From Desulfobacterales bacterium (GTDB lineage: Bacteria > Desulfobacterota > Dissulfuribacteria > Dissulfuribacterales > JAMONC01), in contig JAMONC010000347.1 in the NCBI GenBank assembly GCA_027066725.1, positions 1 through 5,669 of the forward strand: 5,669 bases of DNA. The letters are read 5' to 3'. A model generated the notes under the pieces. The model was not told the origin of the DNA, ran no database searches, and was given only the letters and a program-made list of their open reading frames with translations. Below, in pieces: positions 1-4,618 of this stretch (the stretch's first letter is position 1; each line of letters begins with the position of its first letter). The position numbers and the translations under genes were made by a program.

Positions 1-109
1 AATTATATTTTCATGTTCACCCATTTATCTAGATTAAGCCCTTAATAATAAAGTTAAATTTACTTTATAGAATAGATTGCATTAAAAACTCTTAAAAGTC
101 AAAAGAATT
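1..109. other. AT-rich region downstream of rpoD
   Basis: This short stretch follows the rpoD stop codon. It holds a perfect 7-bp inverted repeat (ATAAAGT at 48-54, ACTTTAT at 62-68, 7-base loop) with a single G-C pair and no T-run after it on the minus strand. A weaker hairpin lies closer to the rpoD stop. On the minus strand an ATG at 24-22 opens a frame of eight codons (MGEHENII) that runs off the left edge. It could be the start of the next gene, but the only purine-rich stretch (AAGGG) is about 14 bases upstream, too far for a convincing ribosome binding site. No tRNA or other RNA gene is recognisable. Confidence 0.5.
84..105 (-). terminator. Weak candidate terminator of dnaG-rpoD
   Basis: Reading the minus strand just after the rpoD stop, CTTTT can pair with AAGAG (5 bp including one G-U) around a 7-base loop, followed directly by TTTTT. 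The shape is that of an intrinsic terminator, but the stem is short and AT-rich, so it may be chance in this base composition. No better terminator for the operon is visible before the window edge. Confidence 0.22.
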
Positions 110-1726
110 CTAGTTCTCAAGAAATCCTTTTAATTTTTTGCTTCTACTTGGATGTCTTAGTTTCCTGAGGGCTTTGGCTTCAATTTGTCTTATTCTTTCT
201 CGTGTTACTAAAAAGTCTCTACCAACTTCTTCTAAAGTATGATCCGATCTCTCCCCTATACCAAATCTTAACCTTAAAACCTTTTCTTCTCTAGGACTTA
301 AAGTCGAAAGTACGCTTCTTATCTGTTCTACCAAACACATATTTACTGCTGCTTCATGTGGGGATGGTGCATGTTTATCTTCTATAAAGTCTGATAGATG
401 ACTGTCTTCTTCATCGCCTACAGGGGTTTCAAGTGAAATAGGATCTCTTGCCATTTTCATAATTTGAGATACTTTTTTCTCTGGTAGTCCTAATCGTTTG
501 GCCACTTCCTCTGAGGATGGGATCTTTCCTGTTTCTTGTATAATACTTCTAGTGGTTCTTATAACCTTGTTCATTGTTTCAACCATATGTACTGGTATAC
601 GAATAGTACGAGATTGATCTGCAATAGCTCTTGTAATAGCTTGCCTTATCCACCATGTTGCATAAGTACTAAATTTATATCCTCTTTTGTATTCAAACTT
701 TTCAACAGCTTTCATCAGTCCAATGTTGCCTTCTTGAACTAAATCAAGCAATTGAAGTCCTCTATTGCTATATTTTTTAGCAATACTTACTACTAATCTC
801 AAATTTGCCCTAATAAGCCTATTTTTGGCTTCTCTTGCCTTTCTATGATAAAAGGTGAATCTATTAACTGTTTCTTTAAATTCTTGAGGTAACATGGCAC
901 TTCTTTGCCATATCTTGTCTAAAGAGGCATCCTCTAATTTTTCTGATGCCTTTAAAAAGCTATTAGCCAATTCTTCTAAAAGATGTCGCTCTATGCGTTC
1001 ACCTTCAAAAAGAGAGGTCATTTTTTCTCTATGTTTTTTTACCTCTTCTTGTATTTCTTTAAGTTTTGTATTATCTGAAGGTGGATAGGGGGTTTGAGTA
1101 AGTAATTTACATATATTTTCATGTTCTTTTGCAACTATTTCTAGAATCTTTGTCAATTTTATACACTGTGGTTTTAGTATCCTTGTTTCTTTAATTTTTG
1201 ATAGATCAGCTTTCCCAAACTTATTATTTTGTGCCTCTACACTGTGAACCATTGCCCAACCGAGCTCTAAAAAGGCTTCTACTGCATCTAATGAATTAAA
1301 AGCCTCTTTTACAAACAAAAACTCTGCTTCTTCCATTTCTTTAGCTACTTCCATCTCCATTTTTCTATCTAAGAGTTCAGTAGAGCCCATTTCTCTAAGA
1401 TAAATTCTTACAGGATCAGGAAGTCTTCCTGGTCCTACACTAACTTGCTGTTCTAATGTATTTACAGAGTCTAATTCATGTTCTGGTATCTCATCCTCTA
1501 TAAATATATCTTCTGTATCCAGATCTTTTTGCCACTGAATGTAGTCATCCTCTAAAAAGATTTCTTGTGGTATACTTGTTAAGGCGTTTTTATTGTGTGA
1601 GATTACCCCATGGCTGTCCCCCCGTTTTTTAGTGATTTTTTTTAAGTTATTCTTTAGTTTAGGATGCTCTTGTTCTTCACAAGGCTCCTGTGTACTTGTA
1701 AGAGATTGATTGTCTAAATCCCTCAT
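110..1726 (-). CDS. rpoD: RNA polymerase primary sigma factor RpoD (sigma-70)
   Basis: This 538-residue group 1 sigma factor binds core RNA polymerase and directs it to -10/-35 promoters. The conserved parts are nearly textbook. Region 1.2 is at about 104-119 (DPVRIYLREMGSTELL). A non-conserved insert covers about 130-300. Region 2 is at about 305-380 (NLRLVVSIAKKYSNRG, then DLVQEGNIGLMKAVEKFEY and the WWIRQAITRAIADQ recognition helix). Region 3 is at about 381-460, and region 4, at about 470-538, has the helix-turn-helix VTRERIRQIEAKALRKLRHP. Residues about 33-82 align loosely with region 1.1 (RG near 35, IPQEI at 52-56, acidic end) but are divergent. The ATG is supported by the strong GGGAGGAGGA at 1731-1740. 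The gene starts 32 bases after dnaG and is probably co-transcribed with it. The length is within the family range for sigma factors with the insert (about 540-620). Confidence 0.97.
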   Translation of the reverse strand: MRDLDNQSLTSTQEPCEEQEHPKLKNNLKKITKKRGDSHGVISHNKNALTSIPQEIFLEDDYIQWQKDLDTEDIFIEDEIPEHELDSVNTLEQQVSVGPGRLPDPVRIYLREMGSTELLDRKMEMEVAKEMEEAEFLFVKEAFNSLDAVEAFLELGWAMVHSVEAQNNKFGKADLSKIKETRILKPQCIKLTKILEIVAKEHENICKLLTQTPYPPSDNTKLKEIQEEVKKHREKMTSLFEGERIERHLLEELANSFLKASEKLEDASLDKIWQRSAMLPQEFKETVNRFTFYHRKAREAKNRLIRANLRLVVSIAKKYSNRGLQLLDLVQEGNIGLMKAVEKFEYKRGYKFSTYATWWIRQAITRAIADQSRTIRIPVHMVETMNKVIRTTRSIIQETGKIPSSEEVAKRLGLPEKKVSQIMKMARDPISLETPVGDEEDSHLSDFIEDKHAPSPHEAAVNMCLVEQIRSVLSTLSPREEKVLRLRFGIGERSDHTLEEVGRDFLVTRERIRQIEAKALRKLRHPSRSKKLKGFLEN

Positions 1727-1740
1727 GAACTCCTCCTCCC
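1727..1740 (-). promoter_or_regulatory. Strong Shine-Dalgarno of rpoD
   Basis: The minus strand reads GGGAGGAGGA followed by GTTC and the rpoD ATG, an almost ideal match to the anti-Shine-Dalgarno. It is clearly stronger than the site before dnaG. This would let rpoD be translated more than dnaG from a shared transcript (inference), in line with the known excess of sigma-70 over primase in other bacteria. Confidence 0.8.
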
Positions 1741-1758
1741 GAGTTGAACAAATAAAAA

Positions 1759-3510
1759 TTACTCTTGTAATTCTTTAAGACGCTTTAGCCAAAGCGTCTG
1801 TTCTTCAAAAGGACTTTCTTTAAGTTGTTCTAATAATTGCTCACGTAAAATTTTTATTCTTTTTTTATTACAAAACTCTTTTAATTCTTTAACTACATGT
1901 TTTTTATCTTCTATAGGTGGGAATTCTCTTATAATTTTACTCACTAAAGAATATATACTAGAGTCTTCTTCTAAGTATTCATATATCTCATCTATACCTA
2001 TAGCTCCTTTGGTATAATATAGGTCTTTTATAATCAACCATAAGTTTCGCAACCTAGAAGAATCTAACCATTGTTCAATTTCAAAAGATAAAAATTCTTT
2101 TTGATATTCAGGATATAAGAGTAAGAATCCTATCAACTGTTCTTCTGCTTTATTAATAGGTCTTTTTTCAAAATCTTTCTTCATCAAGTTACTAGGTTTA
2201 TTATTTGTTGATTCAATTCTTAATTTTTTTAGAAGGCTTTCTTCTCTTATAGATAATATTTGAGCTACTTTCCCCACCATAAGAGATTGAAGGACTGGGT
2301 CTTCTACGGCACTAAGTATTGGTATTAATGTTTCGATAACATCTAATTTTCTCTCTATATCAAGTAGTCCTTCTTTATTTTTGTGTTGTTCTATAGCTTT
2401 ATTGATAGCGAAATCTAATCCAGAGGGAGCCTTTTCTAAGAGAGTTAAAAATTTTTCTTTTCCTTCAGTTCTAATAAAGCTATCTGGGTCATGATTATCT
2501 GGCAAATTTAAGACTTTTACATTTAAAGAGGCCTTAAAAAACAAAGGGAGAGCTCTTAGTGCTGCTTTAATACCAGCACTATCACCATCAAATATTAATA
2601 TCCAATTTCTAGCATGTTTTTTTAATAAAGTTATATGTTGAGTAGTAAGGGCCGTTCCTAGAGTTGCCACTACATTTTCTATACCTTGTTGAAAAAGGCT
2701 TATTAAATCTAGATATCCCTCAACAACAATTCCTGTTCCTTTTTTTCTAATGGCTTCTTTTGCCTTATAGAGTCCATATAATATGTGTGACTTTTGATAA
2801 ATTGGGGTTTCTGGAGAATTTAAGTACTTAGGGAGCCCATCATCTATAACCCTGCCACCAATGGCTACAATATCTCCATTTATATCTTCAATGGGAAAGA
2901 TAATTCTTGATCTAAATCGGTCATAGTAACCTTTAGAGGACGACCTTTTTACTATAAGTCCAGCTTTCTGGGCTATATCTTCTGTTATATTTTTATTCTT
3001 AAGATAGTTAACGATTCTATCCCAGCTCTCAGGCGCCCAGCCTATTTTAAAGGATATTATAGTTTCTTTTTTTATACCTCTATTAAATAAATAATTTAGT
3101 CCTTTTTCTCCTTCTGGAGAATTTAATAAGAGGTTATGGTAAAAAAGACTCGCCTCTTTATTAGCTTTTAAAAGAAGATCTTTTTCCTTACGTTTTTCTT
3201 TTTCTTTTTTTGAAAGGGGTTTTTGAGGAATATCAATGCCATAACGCTCTGCTAAATATTTTACTGCTTCTATAAAACTTAACCCTTTTAATTTCATTAA
3301 AAAGCGGAAAATATCTCCGCCCTCATTACATCCAAAACAATGAAAGAGTTGTTTTTCTTCACTTACTGTAAAGGAGGGATCATTTTCACTATGGAAAGGA
3401 CACAAGCCTACCCAATTACGTCCAGCTTTACGTAGAGGTACATATTCTTCTACAATTTCTCTTATGTTCGCTGTATCACGAACTTTTTGTATGACCTCTT
3501 CTGGGATCAT
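1759..3510 (-). CDS. dnaG: DNA primase DnaG
   Basis: This 583-residue bacterial primase synthesises RNA primers at the replication fork and works with the replicative helicase DnaB. The N-terminal CHC2 zinc domain has ligands C37, H40, C58 and C61 (CPFH and CFGC). The catalytic core follows, with the basic motif RFRSRIIFPI at 198-207 and the segment YLNSPETPIYQKS at 229-241. The TOPRIM metal-binding residues are E264 (VVEGYLD) and D308/D310 (DGD). The C-terminal part, from about 450 to 583, is helical and fits the DnaB-binding domain. All key residues are present and the length is typical. The ATG at 3510 is the only sensible start: an in-frame TGA lies three codons upstream, and MIPEEVI is the usual DnaG beginning. 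It is the upstream gene of the pair with rpoD. The rpsU gene that precedes dnaG in many operons of this type is absent here. Confidence 0.97.
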   Translation of the reverse strand: MIPEEVIQKVRDTANIREIVEEYVPLRKAGRNWVGLCPFHSENDPSFTVSEEKQLFHCFGCNEGGDIFRFLMKLKGLSFIEAVKYLAERYGIDIPQKPLSKKEKEKRKEKDLLLKANKEASLFYHNLLLNSPEGEKGLNYLFNRGIKKETIISFKIGWAPESWDRIVNYLKNKNITEDIAQKAGLIVKRSSSKGYYDRFRSRIIFPIEDINGDIVAIGGRVIDDGLPKYLNSPETPIYQKSHILYGLYKAKEAIRKKGTGIVVEGYLDLISLFQQGIENVVATLGTALTTQHITLLKKHARNWILIFDGDSAGIKAALRALPLFFKASLNVKVLNLPDNHDPDSFIRTEGKEKFLTLLEKAPSGLDFAINKAIEQHKNKEGLLDIERKLDVIETLIPILSAVEDPVLQSLMVGKVAQILSIREESLLKKLRIESTNNKPSNLMKKDFEKRPINKAEEQLIGFLLLYPEYQKEFLSFEIEQWLDSSRLRNLWLIIKDLYYTKGAIGIDEIYEYLEEDSSIYSLVSKIIREFPPIEDKKHVVKELKEFCNKKRIKILREQLLEQLKESPFEEQTLWLKRLKELQE

Positions 3511-3514
3511 ACTC

Positions 3515-3528
3515 CCTCATTAGTGAGG
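3515..3528 (-). promoter_or_regulatory. Hairpin covering the dnaG ribosome binding site
   Basis: On the minus strand CCTCA pairs perfectly with TGAGG around the loop CTAA, ending 4 bases before the dnaG ATG. The GAGG in the 3' arm belongs to the only Shine-Dalgarno-like stretch of dnaG (GAGGGAG). Folding would therefore hide the site and lower dnaG translation. The loop contains the stop codon of the upstream 22-codon frame, so a ribosome finishing that frame would open the hairpin. The structure is visible in the sequence; the regulatory role is inference. Confidence 0.4.
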
Positions 3529-3588
3529 CCGTGGGCTAATAAAAAAGCCCTTAACACCAATTGGGAAAAGAAAGACAAGACACTTCAT
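3520..3588 (-). CDS. Candidate 22-codon leader ORF before dnaG
   Basis: This is an uninterrupted small frame starting MKCLVFLFPIGV, mostly hydrophobic, ending in SPRPH and a TAA located 9 bases before the dnaG ATG. The ATG is preceded by GAGGTTA, a modest ribosome binding site with short spacing. The predicted dnaG promoter would start transcripts only about 4-7 bases upstream of this ATG, so the site may be partly missing and translation may be nearly leaderless. No family is recognised. A frame this short can occur by chance. What favours it is its position in the leader, the stop codon lying inside the hairpin that covers the dnaG ribosome binding site, and the ribosome binding site-like bases. 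It could act as a leader peptide for translational coupling, not as a functional protein. Confidence 0.28.
   Translation of the reverse strand: MKCLVFLFPIGVKGFFISPRPH
3533..3550 (-). promoter_or_regulatory. Stem-loop in the dnaG leader
   Basis: GGGCT and AGCCC form a perfect 5-bp, mostly G-C stem around an 8-base A/T loop in the dnaG leader. The left arm GGG could alternatively pair with CCC at 3564-3566, giving a weak competing hairpin followed by CTTTTTTATT, which resembles a terminator. A terminator/antiterminator switch is possible, but the competing stem is only about 3-5 bp, so this is tentative. Confidence 0.3.
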
Positions 3589-3598
3589 TAACCTCAAT

Positions 3599-3626
3599 AT
3601 AGTAACAAGCTAAAAATTTCTGTCAA
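3599..3626 (-). promoter_or_regulatory. Promoter of dnaG-rpoD
   Basis: The minus strand has a perfect -35 TTGACA (3626-3621), a 16-base spacer, and TACTAT (3604-3599) as -10 with a TG one base upstream (TGTTACTAT), the extended -10 pattern. TATATT at 3601-3596 is an alternative -10 with a long 19-base spacer. Transcription would start near 3592, giving a leader of about 80 bases before dnaG. The DNA just upstream of the -35 consists of A and T runs, suitable as an UP element. This is the best promoter match in the window and implies that dnaG-rpoD is transcribed without rpsU. Confidence 0.6.
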
Positions 3627-3627
3627 T

Positions 3628-3653
3628 AAAAAATGATTGATTATTCATTTTTT
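3628..3653. repeat. Inverted repeat directly upstream of the dnaG -35
   Basis: AAAAAATGA (3628-3636) and TCATTTTTT (3645-3653) are perfect 9-bp inverted arms around 8 bases. They cover about -38 to -62 relative to the predicted dnaG start, where RNA polymerase alpha subunits or a regulator would bind. It could be an UP element, an operator, or simply composition. A terminator role is unlikely, because no gene ends here. Confidence 0.4.
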
Positions 3654-3682
3654 TATTTAAGATATCATTAACTATCTATTTT

Positions 3683-3712
3683 TTTGTAAATAACAAATCA
3701 ACAATTTACAAA
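3683..3712. repeat. 9-bp inverted repeat with 12-base spacer
   Basis: TTTGTAAAT (3683-3691) and ATTTACAAA (3704-3712) are perfect inverted arms whose centres lie 21 bases apart, two turns of the helix. This spacing suits a dimeric or tetrameric DNA-binding protein on one face. The left arm also forms TTTGT-N5-ACAAA with 3693-3697. It sits between the two divergent promoters, about 60 bases behind the dnaG -35 and 130 before the prx -35. No known operator consensus fits well. A Rex-type site was considered, but the spacing differs. Confidence 0.4.
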
Positions 3713-3815
3713 TTTCTTTTATTTAAAAAACTGTTCTTTTTATATCTTTTAAAAAATTAATTATATACTAAACAAAAAACAATATAATATAGATAAAAAA
3801 GTAGTAAAAAAATGA

Positions 3816-3830
3816 TTTAGAAAATCTAAA
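3816..3830. repeat. Palindrome upstream of the prx promoter
   Basis: TTTAGA and TCTAAA are perfect 6-bp arms around AAA, a 15-bp palindrome ending 10 bases before the candidate -35 of the peroxiredoxin gene. Its position would suit an activator or part of a repressor site. It shares AGA...TCT with the palindrome at 3870-3880, but the spacing differs by two bases, so the two may not be the same site. Confidence 0.35.
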
Positions 3831-3840
3831 AAACAAATAG

Positions 3841-3869
3841 TTTTCAAAATTTTTAAATTATAGTAAAAT
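3841..3869 (+). promoter_or_regulatory. Candidate promoter of the peroxiredoxin gene
   Basis: TTTTCA (3841-3846, 4 of 6 to TTGACA) and TAAAAT (3864-3869, 5 of 6 to TATAAT) are 17 bases apart. An overlapping TATAGT at 3859-3864 is an alternative -10. Transcription would start near 3876, leaving a leader of about 40 bases. The surrounding DNA is so A+T rich that such matches are easily found by chance. Confidence 0.4.
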
Positions 3870-3882
3870 AGAATAATTCTTA
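3868..3882. promoter_or_regulatory. Fur/PerR-like palindrome at the prx start site
   Basis: AGAAT-A-ATTCT (3870-3880) is a perfect 5-1-5 palindrome. In a 7-1-7 window it matches the Bacillus PerR box TTATAATNATTATAA at 10 of 14 positions. It lies immediately after the candidate -10 and over the expected transcription start, where a bound repressor would block transcription. PerR control of peroxide-defence genes is well established. Its presence here is inference, since no regulator gene is in the window. Confidence 0.33.
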
Positions 3883-3903
3883 AATGAAAAAATAAATAAA
3901 AAT

Positions 3904-3910
3904 AGGAGGT
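3904..3910 (+). promoter_or_regulatory. Strong Shine-Dalgarno of prx
   Basis: AGGAGGT lies 4 bases before the peroxiredoxin ATG. It is a near-perfect ribosome binding site that fixes this start codon and predicts efficient translation. Confidence 0.8.
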
Positions 3911-3914
3911 AGAT

Positions 3915-4565
3915 ATGAATCTAGAAGAAAAGATTAATATGCCACTATTAGGTGATGATTTTCCTGAGATTAGCGTACAGACAACTTATGGACCCATGAA
4001 TATCCCAAAAGATCTAAAGGGAAGTTGGTTTGTTTTATTTAGTCATCCAGCAGATTTTACTCCTGTTTGTACAACAGAATTTGTTGCTTTTCAGAAAAGA
4101 TATGATGAGTTTGAAAAATTGGGCTGCAAACTCCTTGGAATGTCTATAGATCAAGTCTTTTCTCATATAAAGTGGGTTGAGTGGATTAAGACTGAGCTAG
4201 GAGTAGAGATAACATTTCCCATTATTGCAGCTAATGATTCTATTGCAATGAAGCTTGGTATGCTTCATCCTGGGAAAGGCTCTAATACTGTGAGGGCGGT
4301 ATTCATAGTTGATCCTGATGGTAAAGTTCGTTTAATTATGTATTATCCTCAGGAAATTGGTAGGAATATAGATGAAATTGTAAGGGCTGTTAAGGCACTT
4401 CAGGTTTCTGATAAAAATGGAGTGGCTATCCCTGCAGGGTGGCCTGAAAATGAACTCATTAAAGATAAAGTTATCATTCCACCTGCAACAGATGAAGAAA
4501 CTGCTAAAAAACGAAAAGATGAATATGAATGCTATGATTGGTGGTTCTGTTATAAGAAACTCTAA
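3915..4565 (+). CDS. Prx6-type peroxiredoxin
   Basis: This 216-residue cytosolic thiol peroxidase, with no signal peptide, reduces hydrogen peroxide and organic peroxides. The active site is SHPADFTPVC at 43-52. Peroxidatic C52 lies in P45-x3-T49-x2-C52, H44 is next to it, and the conserved arginine is R127 (TVRAVFIVDP). The C-terminal extension with GWPEN (175-179) places it in the Prx6 subfamily. It ends with C206 and C212 around YDWWF, the same arrangement as the thermophilic archaeal enzyme from Aeropyrum pernix (C50, C207, C213), where these cysteines take part in disulfide formation. A further C71 is present. It therefore probably works with a C-terminal resolving cysteine and not as a strict 1-Cys enzyme (inference). 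It is a single-gene unit, divergent from dnaG and convergent with the ClC gene. The start is fixed by AGGAGGT 4 bases upstream. Electron donor unknown. Confidence 0.95.
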   Translation: MNLEEKINMPLLGDDFPEISVQTTYGPMNIPKDLKGSWFVLFSHPADFTPVCTTEFVAFQKRYDEFEKLGCKLLGMSIDQVFSHIKWVEWIKTELGVEITFPIIAANDSIAMKLGMLHPGKGSNTVRAVFIVDPDGKVRLIMYYPQEIGRNIDEIVRAVKALQVSDKNGVAIPAGWPENELIKDKVIIPPATDEETAKKRKDEYECYDWWFCYKKL

Positions 4566-4574
4566 TTAGTTAAG

Positions 4575-4618
4575 CTATGCATATCCCAAGAGAAAATTCT
4601 TGGGATATGCATATATTT
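4575..4618 (+). terminator. Hairpin terminator between prx and the ClC gene
   Basis: Perfect 16-bp inverted arms (4576-4591 and 4598-4613, containing CATATCCCAAG and CTTGGGATATG) enclose a 6-base loop. It starts 10 bases after the prx stop and ends 5 bases before the convergent gene's stop. On the plus strand it is followed by TATTT, a weak T-run, so it best fits prx. On the minus strand no T-run follows, but the strong stem could still stop or protect the ClC transcript. Confidence 0.75.

Larger units (their letters stand above)
3511..3914. other. AT-rich divergent intergenic region with regulatory signals
   Basis: This gap of about 400 bases separates divergent dnaG and prx. The 3511-3605 part has fairly normal composition and forms the dnaG leader. 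From about 3610 to 3905 the DNA is extremely A+T rich, with many runs of 5-7 A or T, a composition expected to be bent and easily melted. It holds two oppositely directed candidate promoters and at least four inverted repeats, listed separately. Apart from the 22-codon leader frame upstream of dnaG I see no coding potential, and no rpsU, tRNA or small RNA is recognisable. Confidence 0.7.

Noticed and set aside
48..68. ATAAAGT / ACTTTAT hairpin as rpoD terminator
   Set aside because: The stem has a single G-C pair and no T-run follows on the minus strand, so it does not fit an intrinsic terminator.
536..742. Plus-strand open frame of 68 codons inside rpoD
   Set aside because: It lies antisense to the conserved sigma region 2-3 and has no ribosome binding site. 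Its serine- and asparagine-rich sequence is typical of an antisense shadow.
894..1088. Plus-strand open frame of 64 codons inside rpoD
   Set aside because: Antisense to the non-conserved insert of RpoD, with no supporting start signal and no recognisable family.
2013..2018. TATAAT on the plus strand within dnaG
   Set aside because: There is no good -35 at proper spacing and no gene downstream on that strand; chance in AT-rich coding DNA.
3683..3697. TTTGT-N5-ACAAA as a Rex redox-repressor site
   Set aside because: Rex sites are TTGTGAA-N4-TTCACAA-like and 18 bases long. Here the spacing is shorter and the inner bases do not match.
3593..3840. Replication origin or DnaA-box cluster in the AT-rich gap
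   Set aside because: The AT-richness next to dnaG suggested it, but no TTATNCACA-type DnaA boxes are seen on either strand, and the neighbouring genes are not origin markers.
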